NCBI GenBank assembly: GCA_001464385.1
Contig: LNFB01000334.1
Span: 1-53,608 of the forward strand
Direction: 5' to 3'
Length of the DNA: 53,608 nt
From: Deltaproteobacteria bacterium Ga0077550
Lineage (GTDB): Bacteria > Myxococcota_A > Polyangia > Nannocystales > Nannocystaceae
Shown: positions 11,773 to 20,334 of the stretch, in pieces
Position numbering within the stretch: the first letter of the stretch is position 1
Layout of the letters: every line of letters starts with the position of its first letter
The notes under the pieces: generated by a model
What the model was told of the DNA's origin: nothing
The model's input: the letters and a program-made list of their open reading frames with translations, nothing else
Database searches by the model: none
Made by a program: the position numbers and the translations under genes

Positions 11773-12957
11773 TCAGCCCTCGGGGATGCAGTCGTACGCC
11801 GCGTGCACGGTGCCGGCGGCGACGAAGTCGTCACAGGCGGCCATGCACAGCTCGATCGCGCCGTCGTCGGCGTAGCGCCAGCCGTCGGCGTCGCAGTCCG
11901 GCGTGTACGCCAGCGCGGCGTCGCCGATGCTCAGGTGCACGCGCTCGGGGGCGCTGGGGAGACCCTCGAGCGTCAGCGTGCACTGGATGCGCGAGGTGAT
12001 CGCGCCCAGGGCGTCGAAGAGCTGACCCTCGTCCCGGGCGTCGAAGAACGGCGTGGCGCCGGGGTTCGCGACGCCGCCGGCCAGCGCCACCTCGCCGAGC
12101 CGATCGTGGGGGTTCGCCTCGGGCACGGAGACCCAGCCGTCGACGATGTCGATGCCGACGACGTACGTCGGGATGCCGTCCGCGGCGAGCGACGCGACGA
12201 GCGGCGCGAGGTCCTCGTCGTAACGGGTGAACGTCTCGGCGGCTGGGGCGTCGGCGCTGCAGTTCGCGGCGCCGTCGGTGACGAGGATGATCGCCCGCGG
12301 CGCGTCGCCCTCGAGGGCGCGGAGGGCCGCGGCGGCGGTCGCGATGCCCGCCGCGGTCGGCGTGCCGCCCCAGATCTCGAGCGAGTCGGCGCTCGGCATC
12401 GCGTCGAGGATTGCGTCGCCGTTGTCGGACGCGATCGCGACGTCGAGCGCATCGGGCACCTCGCACGCGGTCGCGGCGTCGTTGTCGGTGAGCGCACGGC
12501 TGGGGAACAGCACCGCGCCGAGCTCCATGGTGCCGTCCACGTCGGAGACGAGGTCCGCGACGGTCTCGTGCAGGCTCGACCATCGCGTGGTCACGGCGGT
12601 CGCGGGATCGCCGTCGTGGTCCCAGGTGGAGGCGACCATGCTGTGCGACTTGTCGAGGACGAGCACGGCTCGCGGCGCGACCGCGGCCACCGAGAACTCC
12701 GCGTCGCCGCAGCCGAGGACGTCCTCGCCCGTGGAGCTGCTGCCGTCGTCGGAGCTGCCGCCGTCCGAGCTGCTGCCGTCGTCGGAGCTGCCGTCGTCGG
12801 GTCCGATGGAGACGATGCCGATGCTCGGGTCGATGTCGGTGTCGGTGTCGGTGTCGGTCTCGGAGCTCACTTCGCAACCGACGAGCGCGGTCGCGACGCC
12901 GAACGAGCACATCAACGCACGACGCGACGCGATCGAACGGTTGTTGGACTTCGCCAT
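11773..12957 (-). CDS. von Willebrand factor A domain lipoprotein
   Basis: A 394-aa secreted protein. A signal peptide with lipobox TALVGC is followed by a low-complexity acidic linker of TD, SD and SG repeats (about residues 30-78). The vWA domain follows, with a MIDAS-like LDKSHSM (DxSxS type) near residue 101, the GGTPTAAG segment and LVTDGAANC. Such domains bind a divalent metal and mediate protein contacts. The C-terminus has several Cys residues, probably disulfides. Similar vWA lipoproteins with SSDDGSS-type linkers are common in Nannocystaceae. The ligand is unknown. Confidence 0.85.
   Translation of the reverse strand: MAKSNNRSIASRRALMCSFGVATALVGCEVSSETDTDTDTDIDPSIGIVSIGPDDGSSDDGSSSDGGSSDDGSSSTGEDVLGCGDAEFSVAAVAPRAVLVLDKSHSMVASTWDHDGDPATAVTTRWSSLHETVADLVSDVDGTMELGAVLFPSRALTDNDAATACEVPDALDVAIASDNGDAILDAMPSADSLEIWGGTPTAAGIATAAAALRALEGDAPRAIILVTDGAANCSADAPAAETFTRYDEDLAPLVASLAADGIPTYVVGIDIVDGWVSVPEANPHDRLGEVALAGGVANPGATPFFDARDEGQLFDALGAITSRIQCTLTLEGLPSAPERVHLSIGDAALAYTPDCDADGWRYADDGAIELCMAACDDFVAAGTVHAAYDCIPEG
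12835..12858. repeat. 6-bp tandem repeat GTCGGT x4 in the vWA lipoprotein linker
   Basis: Four perfect tandem GTCGGT units encode alternating Thr-Asp on the minus strand, directly after the lipobox. Neighbouring bases (12727-12800) hold imperfect repeats coding for the Ser/Asp/Gly linker. The array could change length by slippage in units of two residues without shifting frame. Confidence 0.7.
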
Positions 12958-13041
12958 GGTGAACGCTTCGACGGCCGCGAATACGGCGATGTTCTCTCGG
13001 CGGCCGTCGCGGCGCGTCGTGGCGAAACGCCGCGCGACACG

Positions 13042-13058
13042 GCGACACGGCGTGTCGC
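13042..13058 (-). terminator. hairpin downstream of the AAA-type kinase gene
   Basis: GCGACAC-GGC-GTGTCGC is a perfect 7-bp stem with a 3-base loop, 26 bases after the AAA gene's stop and 84 bases before the vWA gene's start on the same strand. An overlapping CGACACGG direct repeat sits on its left. No T-tract follows. Confidence 0.4.
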
Positions 13059-13083
13059 GGCGTCACGCGCTCGGCACAGCGGC

Positions 13084-13653
13084 CTACAGCAGCGCCAGCT
13101 GCGGCGACGCGAGGCGGTCGAGCGCGGCGCGTTCGACCTCGTCGAGCCAGCCCTCGCGCGCGTCGGCGTCGAGTCGCAGCGCCGGGAGCTCGCGGCGATC
13201 GAGCTCGCGGAGCAACCGATCGGCGACCGCGCGCTGGAACGCCGGATCGGTGGCGCGCAGGCCGTCGGGGTTGGGCGCGCCGGTGATCGGCACCGTCACG
13301 AGCAGATCGTAGGTCGACATCCACGACTCGACCAAGGTCTCGAGCGCGGGTTGACGCCCCGACGCGAGCAGCAGGTACACGTAGTTGTCGAGCACGCTGC
13401 GGTCGCACAGCACCACCGGGTAGCGCGCGGCGGCGACGAGTTCCTCGGCGAGCTGCGTGTGGAGGATCCACGCCTGCGAGGCGAGGCCCGTGTCCTGGTT
13501 GATCGGCAACGGGCAGCGGCGAGCGACCTCGTGGACGATGTCGAGGACGACGTCGCGGGCCTTGAGCCGCGCGGCCAGGCCGTAGCACAGCGTGGTCTTG
13601 CCCACGCCATGGGTTCCGATGAACGCGATCTTCAGGCGCGCCGAGTCGACCAC
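13084..13653 (-). CDS. P-loop AAA family ATPase, NadR/nucleoside-kinase-like
   Basis: A 189-aa protein with Walker A GTHGVGKTT at residues 13-21, close to the N-terminus, and a Walker B-like VVLCDRSVLDNYVY. This arrangement (GxxGxGKTT, then CDRS with a following Asp) matches the AAA_28 / NadR ribosylnicotinamide-kinase-like group, which phosphorylates nucleosides or related small molecules. It lacks the nucleotidyltransferase domain of NadR. The start is GTG at 13653. It is divergent from the acyltransferase gene 138 bp away. The substrate is unclear. Confidence 0.75.
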   Translation of the reverse strand: MVDSARLKIAFIGTHGVGKTTLCYGLAARLKARDVVLDIVHEVARRCPLPINQDTGLASQAWILHTQLAEELVAAARYPVVLCDRSVLDNYVYLLLASGRQPALETLVESWMSTYDLLVTVPITGAPNPDGLRATDPAFQRAVADRLLRELDRRELPALRLDADAREGWLDEVERAALDRLASPQLALL

Positions 13654-13791
13654 GGCCGCGATTGTAGTGGTCTGGCGCGCGGGCCCTGTGGGGTATTTCG
13701 TCCGAGATCCCCGGGCGCGCGCGAGATTTCACGCAGATTCCGGCGAAATCAGCGCGACAACGGGACTAGACCACCCCAGGCGGCCCTGCGT

Positions 13792-14616
13792 ATGCTCCGC
13801 GCGGTGTCCGTCCTCCGCTACGTCGGCACGGTCGTGTTCTCCATCTGGATGTGGAGCACGGGGTTCTCGTGGATGCTGCTCGGCGCGACGCTGACGTTCG
13901 TCCTGCTCGCGATGGGCTTCCCGTACCAGCGCGTGCACGGCTGGGTGACCGCGCCGCTGTTCGTGCACGTGCCCCGCGTGTTCGCGTTGGTCCGCCTGCG
14001 CGTGCACTACCACCCGCGGTTCGATCCCAACCGTCGCAGCGTCTTCGCCCAGAACCACGTCAACCTCATGGACGGGCACGTGGCGTCGGCGGCGATCCCC
14101 CACGCGTTCTCGGGGCTGATGAACGCGTGGCAGTTCTACATCCCGATCTACGGCTGGCTGATGTACCTGTCCAAGGGCATCGGCGTGCACCGCAACGGCC
14201 GCGAGCGCCTGGTGAAGGAGCTGTCCGACGCCGCGATCGAGCGCAAGCGCATCGGCATGTCGATCCTCACCTTCCCAGAAGGGCACCGGACGCCGGATGG
14301 CCGCGTGCACGGGTTCCGCCGCGGCGTGTTCATGATGGCGCGCACCGCCGAGATGCCGATGGTGCCCATCGCGGTGCGCGGCTTCTTCGACGTCAACCGC
14401 AAGGGCAGCTTCCTCATCCACCCGCTGCGCAACGTCGACGTCTACGTCGGGCCGCAGTACGAGACCGTCGGCCTCGACGACACGCAGCTCGGCGAGCTCG
14501 TCGCCGAGCTCCAGCGCGTGGTCACCCATGGCGTCGAGCAGGGCGGCTGGCCCGAGTCGACGGGCGCCGAGTCGGTCGCCAACGCGCCGGCGATCCAGCG
14601 CGCCGCCGCCGAGTAG
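13792..14616 (+). CDS. 1-acyl-sn-glycerol-3-phosphate acyltransferase (PlsC family)
   Basis: A 274-aa membrane-associated acyltransferase of phospholipid synthesis, which would add the second acyl chain to lysophosphatidate. A hydrophobic N-terminus (about residues 5-45) leads to motif I NHVNLMDGH (HxxxxD). Later come HRNGRERL, motif III FPEGHRTPDGR and the motif IV region MVPIAVRG. I chose the ATG at 13792; a GTG at 13804 is an alternative. It converges on fabH with only 4 bases between stops. The specific acyl acceptor is inferred from the family. Confidence 0.85.
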   Translation: MLRAVSVLRYVGTVVFSIWMWSTGFSWMLLGATLTFVLLAMGFPYQRVHGWVTAPLFVHVPRVFALVRLRVHYHPRFDPNRRSVFAQNHVNLMDGHVASAAIPHAFSGLMNAWQFYIPIYGWLMYLSKGIGVHRNGRERLVKELSDAAIERKRIGMSILTFPEGHRTPDGRVHGFRRGVFMMARTAEMPMVPIAVRGFFDVNRKGSFLIHPLRNVDVYVGPQYETVGLDDTQLGELVAELQRVVTHGVEQGGWPESTGAESVANAPAIQRAAAE

Positions 14617-14620
14617 CGCC

Positions 14621-15601
14621 TCACCAGCGCAGCACGGAGGCGGCCCAGGTGAACCCGGTGCCGAAGGCCGTCGACACGATGATGTCGCCGTCCTTGATGC
14701 GGCCCTCGGTGCGGGCCTCGTGCAGCGCCACCGGGATCGTCGCGGCCGACATGTTCCCGTACTTGTGCAGCACCGAGTACATCTTGTCGCGCTCGATGCC
14801 GCAGCGCTCGCGGGCCGCCTCCATGATCCGCATGTTGGCCTGGTGCGGCACCATCAGCGTCACGTCCTCGGGGCCGACCTCGGCGTCGCGCATCGCCTGG
14901 ACCGCGGCGGTGCTCATGGCGACCACCGCGTGCTTGAACACGGTGTTGCCCTCCATGTGCACCGTGTGCGCGTGGGCATCGACGGTCTCGTGGGTCGCGG
15001 GCATCTGCGAGCCACCGGCGGGCTGGTAGAGGATCGGCGCCAGGCTCCCGTCGGCGCCACAGTTGGAGGCGAGCAGCCCGGAACTCCCGTCGCTCGCGGT
15101 GACGATCGCCGCGCCGGCACCGTCGCCGAACAGCACGCACGTGCCGCGGTCGTCCCAATTGACGACCCTGCTCATCACCTCGCCGCCGACGACCGCGACG
15201 CGGCGCATCGTGCCCGAGGTGATGAGCGCGGTGGCGAGCTCGAGCCCGTAGAGGAAGCCGCTGCAGCCCGCGCTCACGTCGAACGCAGGCATGCCCTTGA
15301 TGCCGACCTTGCGTTGGACCCAGCACGCCGTCGACGGGAACAGGGTGTCGGTCGTCGACGTGGCGACGATGAGGCCATCGAGGCTGTCGGGCGCCAGCGA
15401 GGCGTCGGCACACGCGGCGCGGACCGCCTCGGCGCACAGGTCGGAGGTGGCCACACCCGGCTCGGCGATCCGCCGCTCGCGGATGCCCGTGCGATCGGTG
15501 ATCCACTCGTCCGACGTGTCGACCCGGCGCGCCAGATCGAAGTTCGTGACGATCTGGCTGGGTAGACCGACGCCAGTCCCGACGATCTTGATGCCTCTCA
15601 A
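14621..15601 (-). CDS. fabH: 3-oxoacyl-[acyl-carrier-protein] synthase III (FabH)
   Basis: A 326-aa thiolase-fold condensing enzyme that starts fatty-acid synthesis from acetyl-CoA (or a branched acyl-CoA) and malonyl-ACP. The catalytic triad is intact: Cys113 in SAGCSGF, His253 in VPHQANMRI and Asn283 in YGNMSAATIP. DEWITDRTGI and the GTGF C-terminus fit the family. The start is a TTG at 15601, as no ATG or GTG lies near the conserved N-terminus. It is not in a fab cluster here. It could instead be a FabH-like enzyme of a secondary pathway. Confidence 0.93.
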   Translation of the reverse strand: MRGIKIVGTGVGLPSQIVTNFDLARRVDTSDEWITDRTGIRERRIAEPGVATSDLCAEAVRAACADASLAPDSLDGLIVATSTTDTLFPSTACWVQRKVGIKGMPAFDVSAGCSGFLYGLELATALITSGTMRRVAVVGGEVMSRVVNWDDRGTCVLFGDGAGAAIVTASDGSSGLLASNCGADGSLAPILYQPAGGSQMPATHETVDAHAHTVHMEGNTVFKHAVVAMSTAAVQAMRDAEVGPEDVTLMVPHQANMRIMEAARERCGIERDKMYSVLHKYGNMSAATIPVALHEARTEGRIKDGDIIVSTAFGTGFTWAASVLRW

Positions 15602-15845
15602 AGTAGTTGGATCGATCGGTGTGGATCCGATCGCCTCGGCTCGCCGGAGTACCGTATCCCACCCGATTCGGTCAACCCGCGTCGACGTGTGCGCGCCATC
15701 GGCAGATCATTTCACGGCGCGCGGGAACTTCGGCCCCGAGTCAGGCGTCAGCCCCTCCGCTGTGCAGTGGCATCCCGATTCCCACGAGTCGCGTGTTGAA
15801 ATGCCTGCAGGGTCGGGGGCGCCGAGGCCCGACGACGATCCAGAA

Positions 15846-16175
15846 ATGGCGCAGCGCTTCACGAAGGACCCGTTTTTCGTGTTGGAGGCCGCGCCCACGG
15901 CGACGCGCCGCGAGCTCGATGCGGTCGCCGCTGCGCTGCTCCACGCACTCGAGCGGGGGGAGCGGGGCGCCGCGCGATACCCGACGCCGCTCGGCGAGCG
16001 CGTGCGCGATGCCGGGAGTGTGCAAGCTGCAGCGCACGAGCTCCGGGATCCCGAGCGCCGAATCGTGCAAGAGGTGTGGGCGCGACTCCCGGTTCGCTGG
16101 CAACCGATCGCACCGCCGCCGGCGCCAGCACCGTGGTGCGGCGGTGATCGTGCGCTCGGCTGGAGGCGGCGATGA
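15846..16175 (+). CDS. short J-domain-like protein, first gene of an unknown operon
   Basis: A 109-aa protein; the ATG at 15801 would add 15 residues. The N-terminus KDPFFVLEAAPTATRRELDAV resembles the start of a DnaJ-type J-domain (a two-turn helix then a regulator-of-chaperone-like helix), and the following AAAHELRDPERR resembles its last helix. The HPD tripeptide that stimulates Hsp70 is not present, so any chaperone role is doubtful. The Pro/Ala-rich C-terminus is unstructured. Its TGA overlaps the ATG of the next gene (ATGA at 16172). Confidence 0.6.
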   Translation: MAQRFTKDPFFVLEAAPTATRRELDAVAAALLHALERGERGAARYPTPLGERVRDAGSVQAAAHELRDPERRIVQEVWARLPVRWQPIAPPPAPAPWCGGDRALGWRRR

Positions 16176-17689
16176 CGGAAACGCTCGTGGTGTTGCTGTG
16201 CGTAGCGGTTTGCGCAGGGGTCGGCGTGTCGCCGCTCGCGTCGGTGATCAGCTGCGATCCCCAGGGTCCGCGCGGGCGGGCGATGCGGCGGGCCGAGCAG
16301 CAGTTCGCCGCCGCGGTCATGCTCGCGTCGACCTGTGGGCTCGTGTCGCTGTGGCTGTTCGGCAAGTCGGGCCAGCCGTGGTGGCCGATGCTCGTGATGC
16401 TCGGGGTGTGCGTGCCCATCGTGCACCCGTGGCTCGTGGTGCGGCACCTGCTGGTCCCGCTCGGTGCGGCCCGCACTGCGTACCGTGTTGCACGGCTGGC
16501 CGGGCACCCGTGGTTCCGCGATCCGAACGGCGGCGCGGTCCTCTCCGGGGTGCTCGCGTCGCTGCGCCGGGCGCCGGACGCGGAGCGCAGCCGCTGGCTC
16601 CGCGCGCGACTCGAGCAGGAGCACCTGGGCGGCGCGGGCCTGGTCGCGCTCGGACTCCTCGCCGCGGACGCGGGCGATCGCGGCGCGGCGCGGCGGATCC
16701 TCGGCGGCCTCGACGAGATCGATCCCGACCTCTGTCCGCCGCTCGCCCGCGCGATCGCGTTGGACTGGCTGGTCGCCGACGCGGCCGGTCGCGGCGCGTG
16801 GCACGAGCTGGTCGAGCGCGTCGCCGACGATCCCTTCCCGACCCCGACCACGCGCTTCGTCAGCGCGGCGGCGCGGCGGATGATCGGCGAGGGCGTTCCG
16901 CGCCGCACGGTCGCGTGGTGCTGGTTGTGGGCGCCGCGGCGGCTGCGGACCCTCGGCCTGATGATCGCGGCGATGCGACGCGCGACGATCGGCGCGCCGG
17001 TGATCGAGCCCAGTGATCTCGCCCGGCTCGCGGCCAATGGCGCGCCGGAGCCGATCCTCGACGCGCTCGCCCTGCACGCCGAGATCGCGGCTCAGCCCGC
17101 GACGCTGCCGGTGACCGTCGCGGTGGTCGAGCGCCTCGCGGCGGCGTGGGACGTCGCGCTCGGGGACTTCGGCATGCGCGGGCAGATCCGCGATCGCGCC
17201 GAGACCTTCGCGGTCGCGGCCACCGGCGAGCTGCTCGTCGCCCGCCTGCACCGCGCCGTGGCCCACGACCTCGCGCTGCTCGTCGCACAGTGTGGCAAGC
17301 AGGCCGACCGTCTGCGCCGCGACACCGGGATCCTCAGGCGGGCCCGCGACGTGCACTTCGACGAAGTGCTCGAGCGGATCGTCCGCGAGAGCGCGGCCCT
17401 CGGCCGCCTGCGCAACCCCGAGCTGGGGCCGGCGGCCGCGTGGACCGCGTGGGTCGCCGTGCGCGAGGCCTATCTCACCGCCGCGATCCCGCTCGACGTG
17501 CAGCAGCGGGCGATCCTCTACTCGGAGGTCGAGCTGCAGGTGCGGCAGTGCGCCGCGTGGCTCTGGAACGAGCGGCACGAGCGGGGTCTGGCCCACGCCA
17601 TGTGCCTGTTCCTGCTCGGCGAGGCCGAGCGCGTGCGCGACGTCGAAGCCGCGGCCTACTACCGACACAACGTCGTCGTCGGCCTGTGA
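16172..17689 (+). CDS. unknown membrane protein with helical C-terminal domain
   Basis: A 505-aa protein. The N-terminal 110 residues hold about three hydrophobic segments (LVVLLCVAVCAGVGV, FAAAVMLASTCGLVSLWLF and WPMLVMLGVCVPIVHPWLVV). The rest is soluble, Ala/Arg-rich and helical, perhaps TPR- or HEAT-like (for example LVALGLLAADAGDRGAARRILGGL). No catalytic motif is visible. It overlaps its upstream neighbour by ATGA, and its own stop overlaps a GTG that could start the next gene. The three genes therefore look like one transcription unit. I do not recognise the family. Confidence 0.65.
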   Translation: MTETLVVLLCVAVCAGVGVSPLASVISCDPQGPRGRAMRRAEQQFAAAVMLASTCGLVSLWLFGKSGQPWWPMLVMLGVCVPIVHPWLVVRHLLVPLGAARTAYRVARLAGHPWFRDPNGGAVLSGVLASLRRAPDAERSRWLRARLEQEHLGGAGLVALGLLAADAGDRGAARRILGGLDEIDPDLCPPLARAIALDWLVADAAGRGAWHELVERVADDPFPTPTTRFVSAAARRMIGEGVPRRTVAWCWLWAPRRLRTLGLMIAAMRRATIGAPVIEPSDLARLAANGAPEPILDALALHAEIAAQPATLPVTVAVVERLAAAWDVALGDFGMRGQIRDRAETFAVAATGELLVARLHRAVAHDLALLVAQCGKQADRLRRDTGILRRARDVHFDEVLERIVRESAALGRLRNPELGPAAAWTAWVAVREAYLTAAIPLDVQQRAILYSEVELQVRQCAAWLWNERHERGLAHAMCLFLLGEAERVRDVEAAAYYRHNVVVGL

Positions 17690-17757
17690 GTGCCCTCGCC
17701 GCGGCGCGATCGGGCGGCTGGAAATTCCGACCGGGTCGGCGGTCCAAGGGGCGCACG

Positions 17758-18006
17758 ATGGAGGTCCACACCCTCGAGGCCGCGGGGCGGCGGATGTTGC
17801 TCGAGCTGCTCGCGGGCGAGCGCGCTGGCGAGCCGTCCCTGCGCGTCGGCGATCGTTTCGGCCGCAACACGACGGCCGAGCAGCTCTGCGGCCTGCACCT
17901 CATGCGCTGGGTCGATCGGGCGCACGTGGTCTTCACCGACCTCGGCCGACACCTCGCCGAGGGCCTGGCCGATCGACTGGTCGGGGCCGCGGTCGCGCGA
18001 GGCTGA
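17758..18006 (+). CDS. small wHTH-like protein, third gene of the unknown operon
   Basis: An 82-aa protein from the ATG at 17758. The GTG at 17686, which overlaps the previous stop (GTGA), would give 106 aa with a basic extra N-terminus. The fold looks winged-helix-like: a helix GRRMLLELLAGER, a second helix TTAEQLCGLHLMRWVD and a strand-type end HVVFTDLGRHLAEGL. No catalytic residues are visible. It converges on the next gene with 7 bases between stops. I do not recognise the family. Confidence 0.5.
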   Translation: MEVHTLEAAGRRMLLELLAGERAGEPSLRVGDRFGRNTTAEQLCGLHLMRWVDRAHVVFTDLGRHLAEGLADRLVGAAVARG

Positions 18007-18013
18007 CGATCGA

Positions 18014-19276
18014 TCAGCGGGCGCGCGGGGACGGTAGGGCCTCGATCTCGCGGGTGCTCACCGCGTCGGCCGGCTCGATCGCGAGCTGATCGAGCGAGTC
18101 CTGCAGCGTGATGTACCACTGCGTGGCGACGGCCTCGGACTCGGCGGACACGGCGTCGACCAGACGGCCACGACGGACGATGCGGAAGCCGCGGGGCTCG
18201 TTCGTCGAGAACGGCGCGATCGTGCCCGCGAACTGCTCGGCGTCCTCTTCGCGATCCCAGACGCTGCGCCAGACCAGCACGTGCTCGCCCGAGGGCAGCC
18301 GCCACATGCCGAGACGATCGCCGTCCCAGCCGGCGGCGCCGTGGGAGGCGACGGTGTCGTCGTAGCCGCGTTCGCGGAGGATCCGCTCGATCGCGAGCTC
18401 GCCCACGACGTCCTCCTGCACGAGCTCGGCCTCGCCAGCGTCGTCGGGCCACGGCGGTAGCTCGACGTTGACCGGGAAGTCGGTGTCGAGCTTGTTGGGG
18501 TGGAGCAGCTGCTCGGTCGACGTCGGGGGCTGGCCGAACGCGGCGAGCACCGCCTGCCAGCCGCCGGCCGCGTGCAGGGCGGCGACGTAGGCGACCCCGG
18601 GGGCGCACGGCACGTTGGCGTGCGTGCCCAGCAGCGCGGCGGCGACATCGGTGGGGATCGCGTCGCTGCGGTCGCGCTTCGACGCGTGGATCGTGTCCGC
18701 GACGTAGGTCGCGAAGCCCTCGGCGAGGCACTGCCGCGTGAGCGCGACCTCGGTGTTGGCGCTCGCGTCGAGCACGCTGGCCGCGAGACCGCCCATGTTG
18801 TGATCGATGTACGCGAACACCAGCGCCCGCGCGAGCGCGTGCTCGAGCGGGCCGCCGAGCTGCGCGGCGTCGGTGCGAAAGACGATGGTGTCGCGATCGT
18901 GGAGGAACCCGACGATCGTCGATGCGGCGACCATCTGCACGACGCCCTCGCGCAGGCCGTCGCCGTTGGTCAGCGGCGGGATCTCGAGCGCGCGGCGGAT
19001 CTGCGCGAACACCTCGTGCGAGGTCCGACGTCGCACGATCGACACGTAGCCGTCGGCGACCTCGTGCATCCCCGCGGGCTCGCGGGTCTCCATCAGGAAC
19101 TTCGACAGGTCGACGGGGAACCCGAAGCGAGCGACCTCCTTGGCGGTGGAGATCACGAGCTCCTGGACCGTCGCCGGCGGCGCGTCGTCCTGCGGAGCCA
19201 CCACCGGGTCGGGACGGCACGCGGTCAGGGCGACGAGCCCGGCCAGAGCAGAGCGAGCGAGGAAGCGGCGGCGCAC
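18014..19276 (-). CDS. lipoprotein resembling a zinc-peptidase with a degenerate active site
   Basis: A 420-aa protein with signal peptide and lipobox ALTAC. The middle resembles a gluzincin-like group of secreted proteins: HALARALVFAYIDHNMG sits where the family has an AHExTHALQDQHF-type HExxH helix, and LAEGFATYVADTI sits where the third ligand ELxEGDAT is expected. LLHPNKLDTD matches its LLHPEKY block. The glutamate and second histidine of HExxH are missing, so it is probably inactive as a protease. It may have become a binding or structural protein. This relationship is by pattern, not alignment. Confidence 0.55.
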   Translation of the reverse strand: MRRRFLARSALAGLVALTACRPDPVVAPQDDAPPATVQELVISTAKEVARFGFPVDLSKFLMETREPAGMHEVADGYVSIVRRRTSHEVFAQIRRALEIPPLTNGDGLREGVVQMVAASTIVGFLHDRDTIVFRTDAAQLGGPLEHALARALVFAYIDHNMGGLAASVLDASANTEVALTRQCLAEGFATYVADTIHASKRDRSDAIPTDVAAALLGTHANVPCAPGVAYVAALHAAGGWQAVLAAFGQPPTSTEQLLHPNKLDTDFPVNVELPPWPDDAGEAELVQEDVVGELAIERILRERGYDDTVASHGAAGWDGDRLGMWRLPSGEHVLVWRSVWDREEDAEQFAGTIAPFSTNEPRGFRIVRRGRLVDAVSAESEAVATQWYITLQDSLDQLAIEPADAVSTREIEALPSPRAR

Positions 19277-19351
19277 GGCGCATCATCGCACGGCGACGCC
19301 GCGCACGGGAGCGACCCGACGACGGCGCGACGCTGGCGGCGCATGGGGGTT

Positions 19352-19388
19352 GACGGTGGGTCGCGATCGGGGCGAGCGACCCACCGTC
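19352..19388 (-). terminator. strong 13-bp-stem hairpin after the PilZ gene
   Basis: GACGGTGGGTCGC at 19352-19364 pairs perfectly with GCGACCCACCGTC at 19376-19388 around an 11-base loop. It lies 16 bases after the stop of the PilZ-AgmX-like gene and before the next minus-strand gene. No T-tract is present, so termination may depend on the stem alone or on Rho. Confidence 0.6.
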
Positions 19389-19403
19389 GGCATCACGAGT
19401 GCT

Positions 19404-20147
19404 TCACTCGGCGGGCACCTCCTCGAAACCGGGGTCGAGCTCGAAGTCGAATTCGACGACGATCGGCGGACCGTCGTAGCTCGGGTAGTCGGCGGTGGCG
19501 ACCGCGGCGCGCAGGCACTCGCGGAGCTCGCGATCCTTCTTGCTGCCGCCGGGCAGCTCGGTGTTCACGCCCAGCGGGGTCGCGCCCTTGGGGTTGAGCA
19601 GCACCGCGACGTGGGCCTCGCCCTCGAGCGTGCGGCCCTTGTCGCCCTTGGAGTCGACTACGCACGCATCGATCGCGTCGTATTGCCGCGAAAACACCTC
19701 GACGATGCGCTGCTTGTCGGGGCGCTCGCCGCCGGCGTCCATGTCCATGACCACGTCCTCGTTGGGATCGAAGGTCGGGACCGTGGTGCTGGTCGCGGCG
19801 TTCGCCGTACCCGCGGCGCCACCGAGGATCCCGGCGACGAGCAGCGCGACCAGGCGCTGGTGACCGCGGCGGAACATGACGCCGAACATGCTGCGCGCGC
19901 CGGGCTGGGCCCAGCGGACCTCGGCCTCGACCTCGACGGGCTCGGCGCTGCCGGGCACCGCGAAGCGCACCTGGATCGAGTCGCCGACCTTGGGCGCGGC
20001 GCCCTCGAGCTCGATGCACGCACCGCCCTCGGAGAGGTTGGAGCTCGAGCCCCGCGACTCGCTCCCATCGATCGCCGTCACCGGCAACACGATGTCGAAT
20101 CGTTCGCTGCTCCGTCGATTGGTGGCCAGTTCCAGTGCGGCGTGCAT
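19404..20147 (-). CDS. PilZ domain fused to a membrane segment and AgmX-like external domain
   Basis: A 247-aa protein. Residues 1-95 form a PilZ domain with RRSSER and NLSEGG, the two motifs (RxxxR and [D/N]xSxxG) that bind cyclic di-GMP. A hydrophobic segment LVALLVAGILGGAAGTANA (about 97-117) follows. The C-terminal part resembles the AgmX/PglI or TonB-like C-terminus of myxobacteria: FSRQYDAIDACVVDS, GEAHVAVLLNPKG, ECLRAAV and DYPSYDG. The chain has one continuous frame. It would place a c-di-GMP sensor in the cytosol and the other domain in the periplasm. A hairpin terminator follows at 19352. Confidence 0.75.
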   Translation of the reverse strand: MHAALELATNRRSSERFDIVLPVTAIDGSESRGSSSNLSEGGACIELEGAAPKVGDSIQVRFAVPGSAEPVEVEAEVRWAQPGARSMFGVMFRRGHQRLVALLVAGILGGAAGTANAATSTTVPTFDPNEDVVMDMDAGGERPDKQRIVEVFSRQYDAIDACVVDSKGDKGRTLEGEAHVAVLLNPKGATPLGVNTELPGGSKKDRELRECLRAAVATADYPSYDGPPIVVEFDFELDPGFEEVPAE

Positions 20148-20334
20148 GTCAGTCCTTCTCGGTCGTTCGGGGTTGGTCCGGCGCCCCCTATGGGCGTCAC
20201 GTTTCGGCGACAGTCGCGGTCATCGACGTTCGTTGCGAGACCTTGAGAGCCCCGGGGGGCACGTTGCAGGACGCATGAGACCCGGCCCGCGGCGCGGCCG
20301 CAGGCCCGGACGTCGCCGCGAGCGACCGAGCGTT

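Noticed and set aside
12835..12858. Tandem repeat as a CRISPR-like or mobile-element repeat
   Set aside because: Six-bp unit, no spacers, and fully inside a coding linker.
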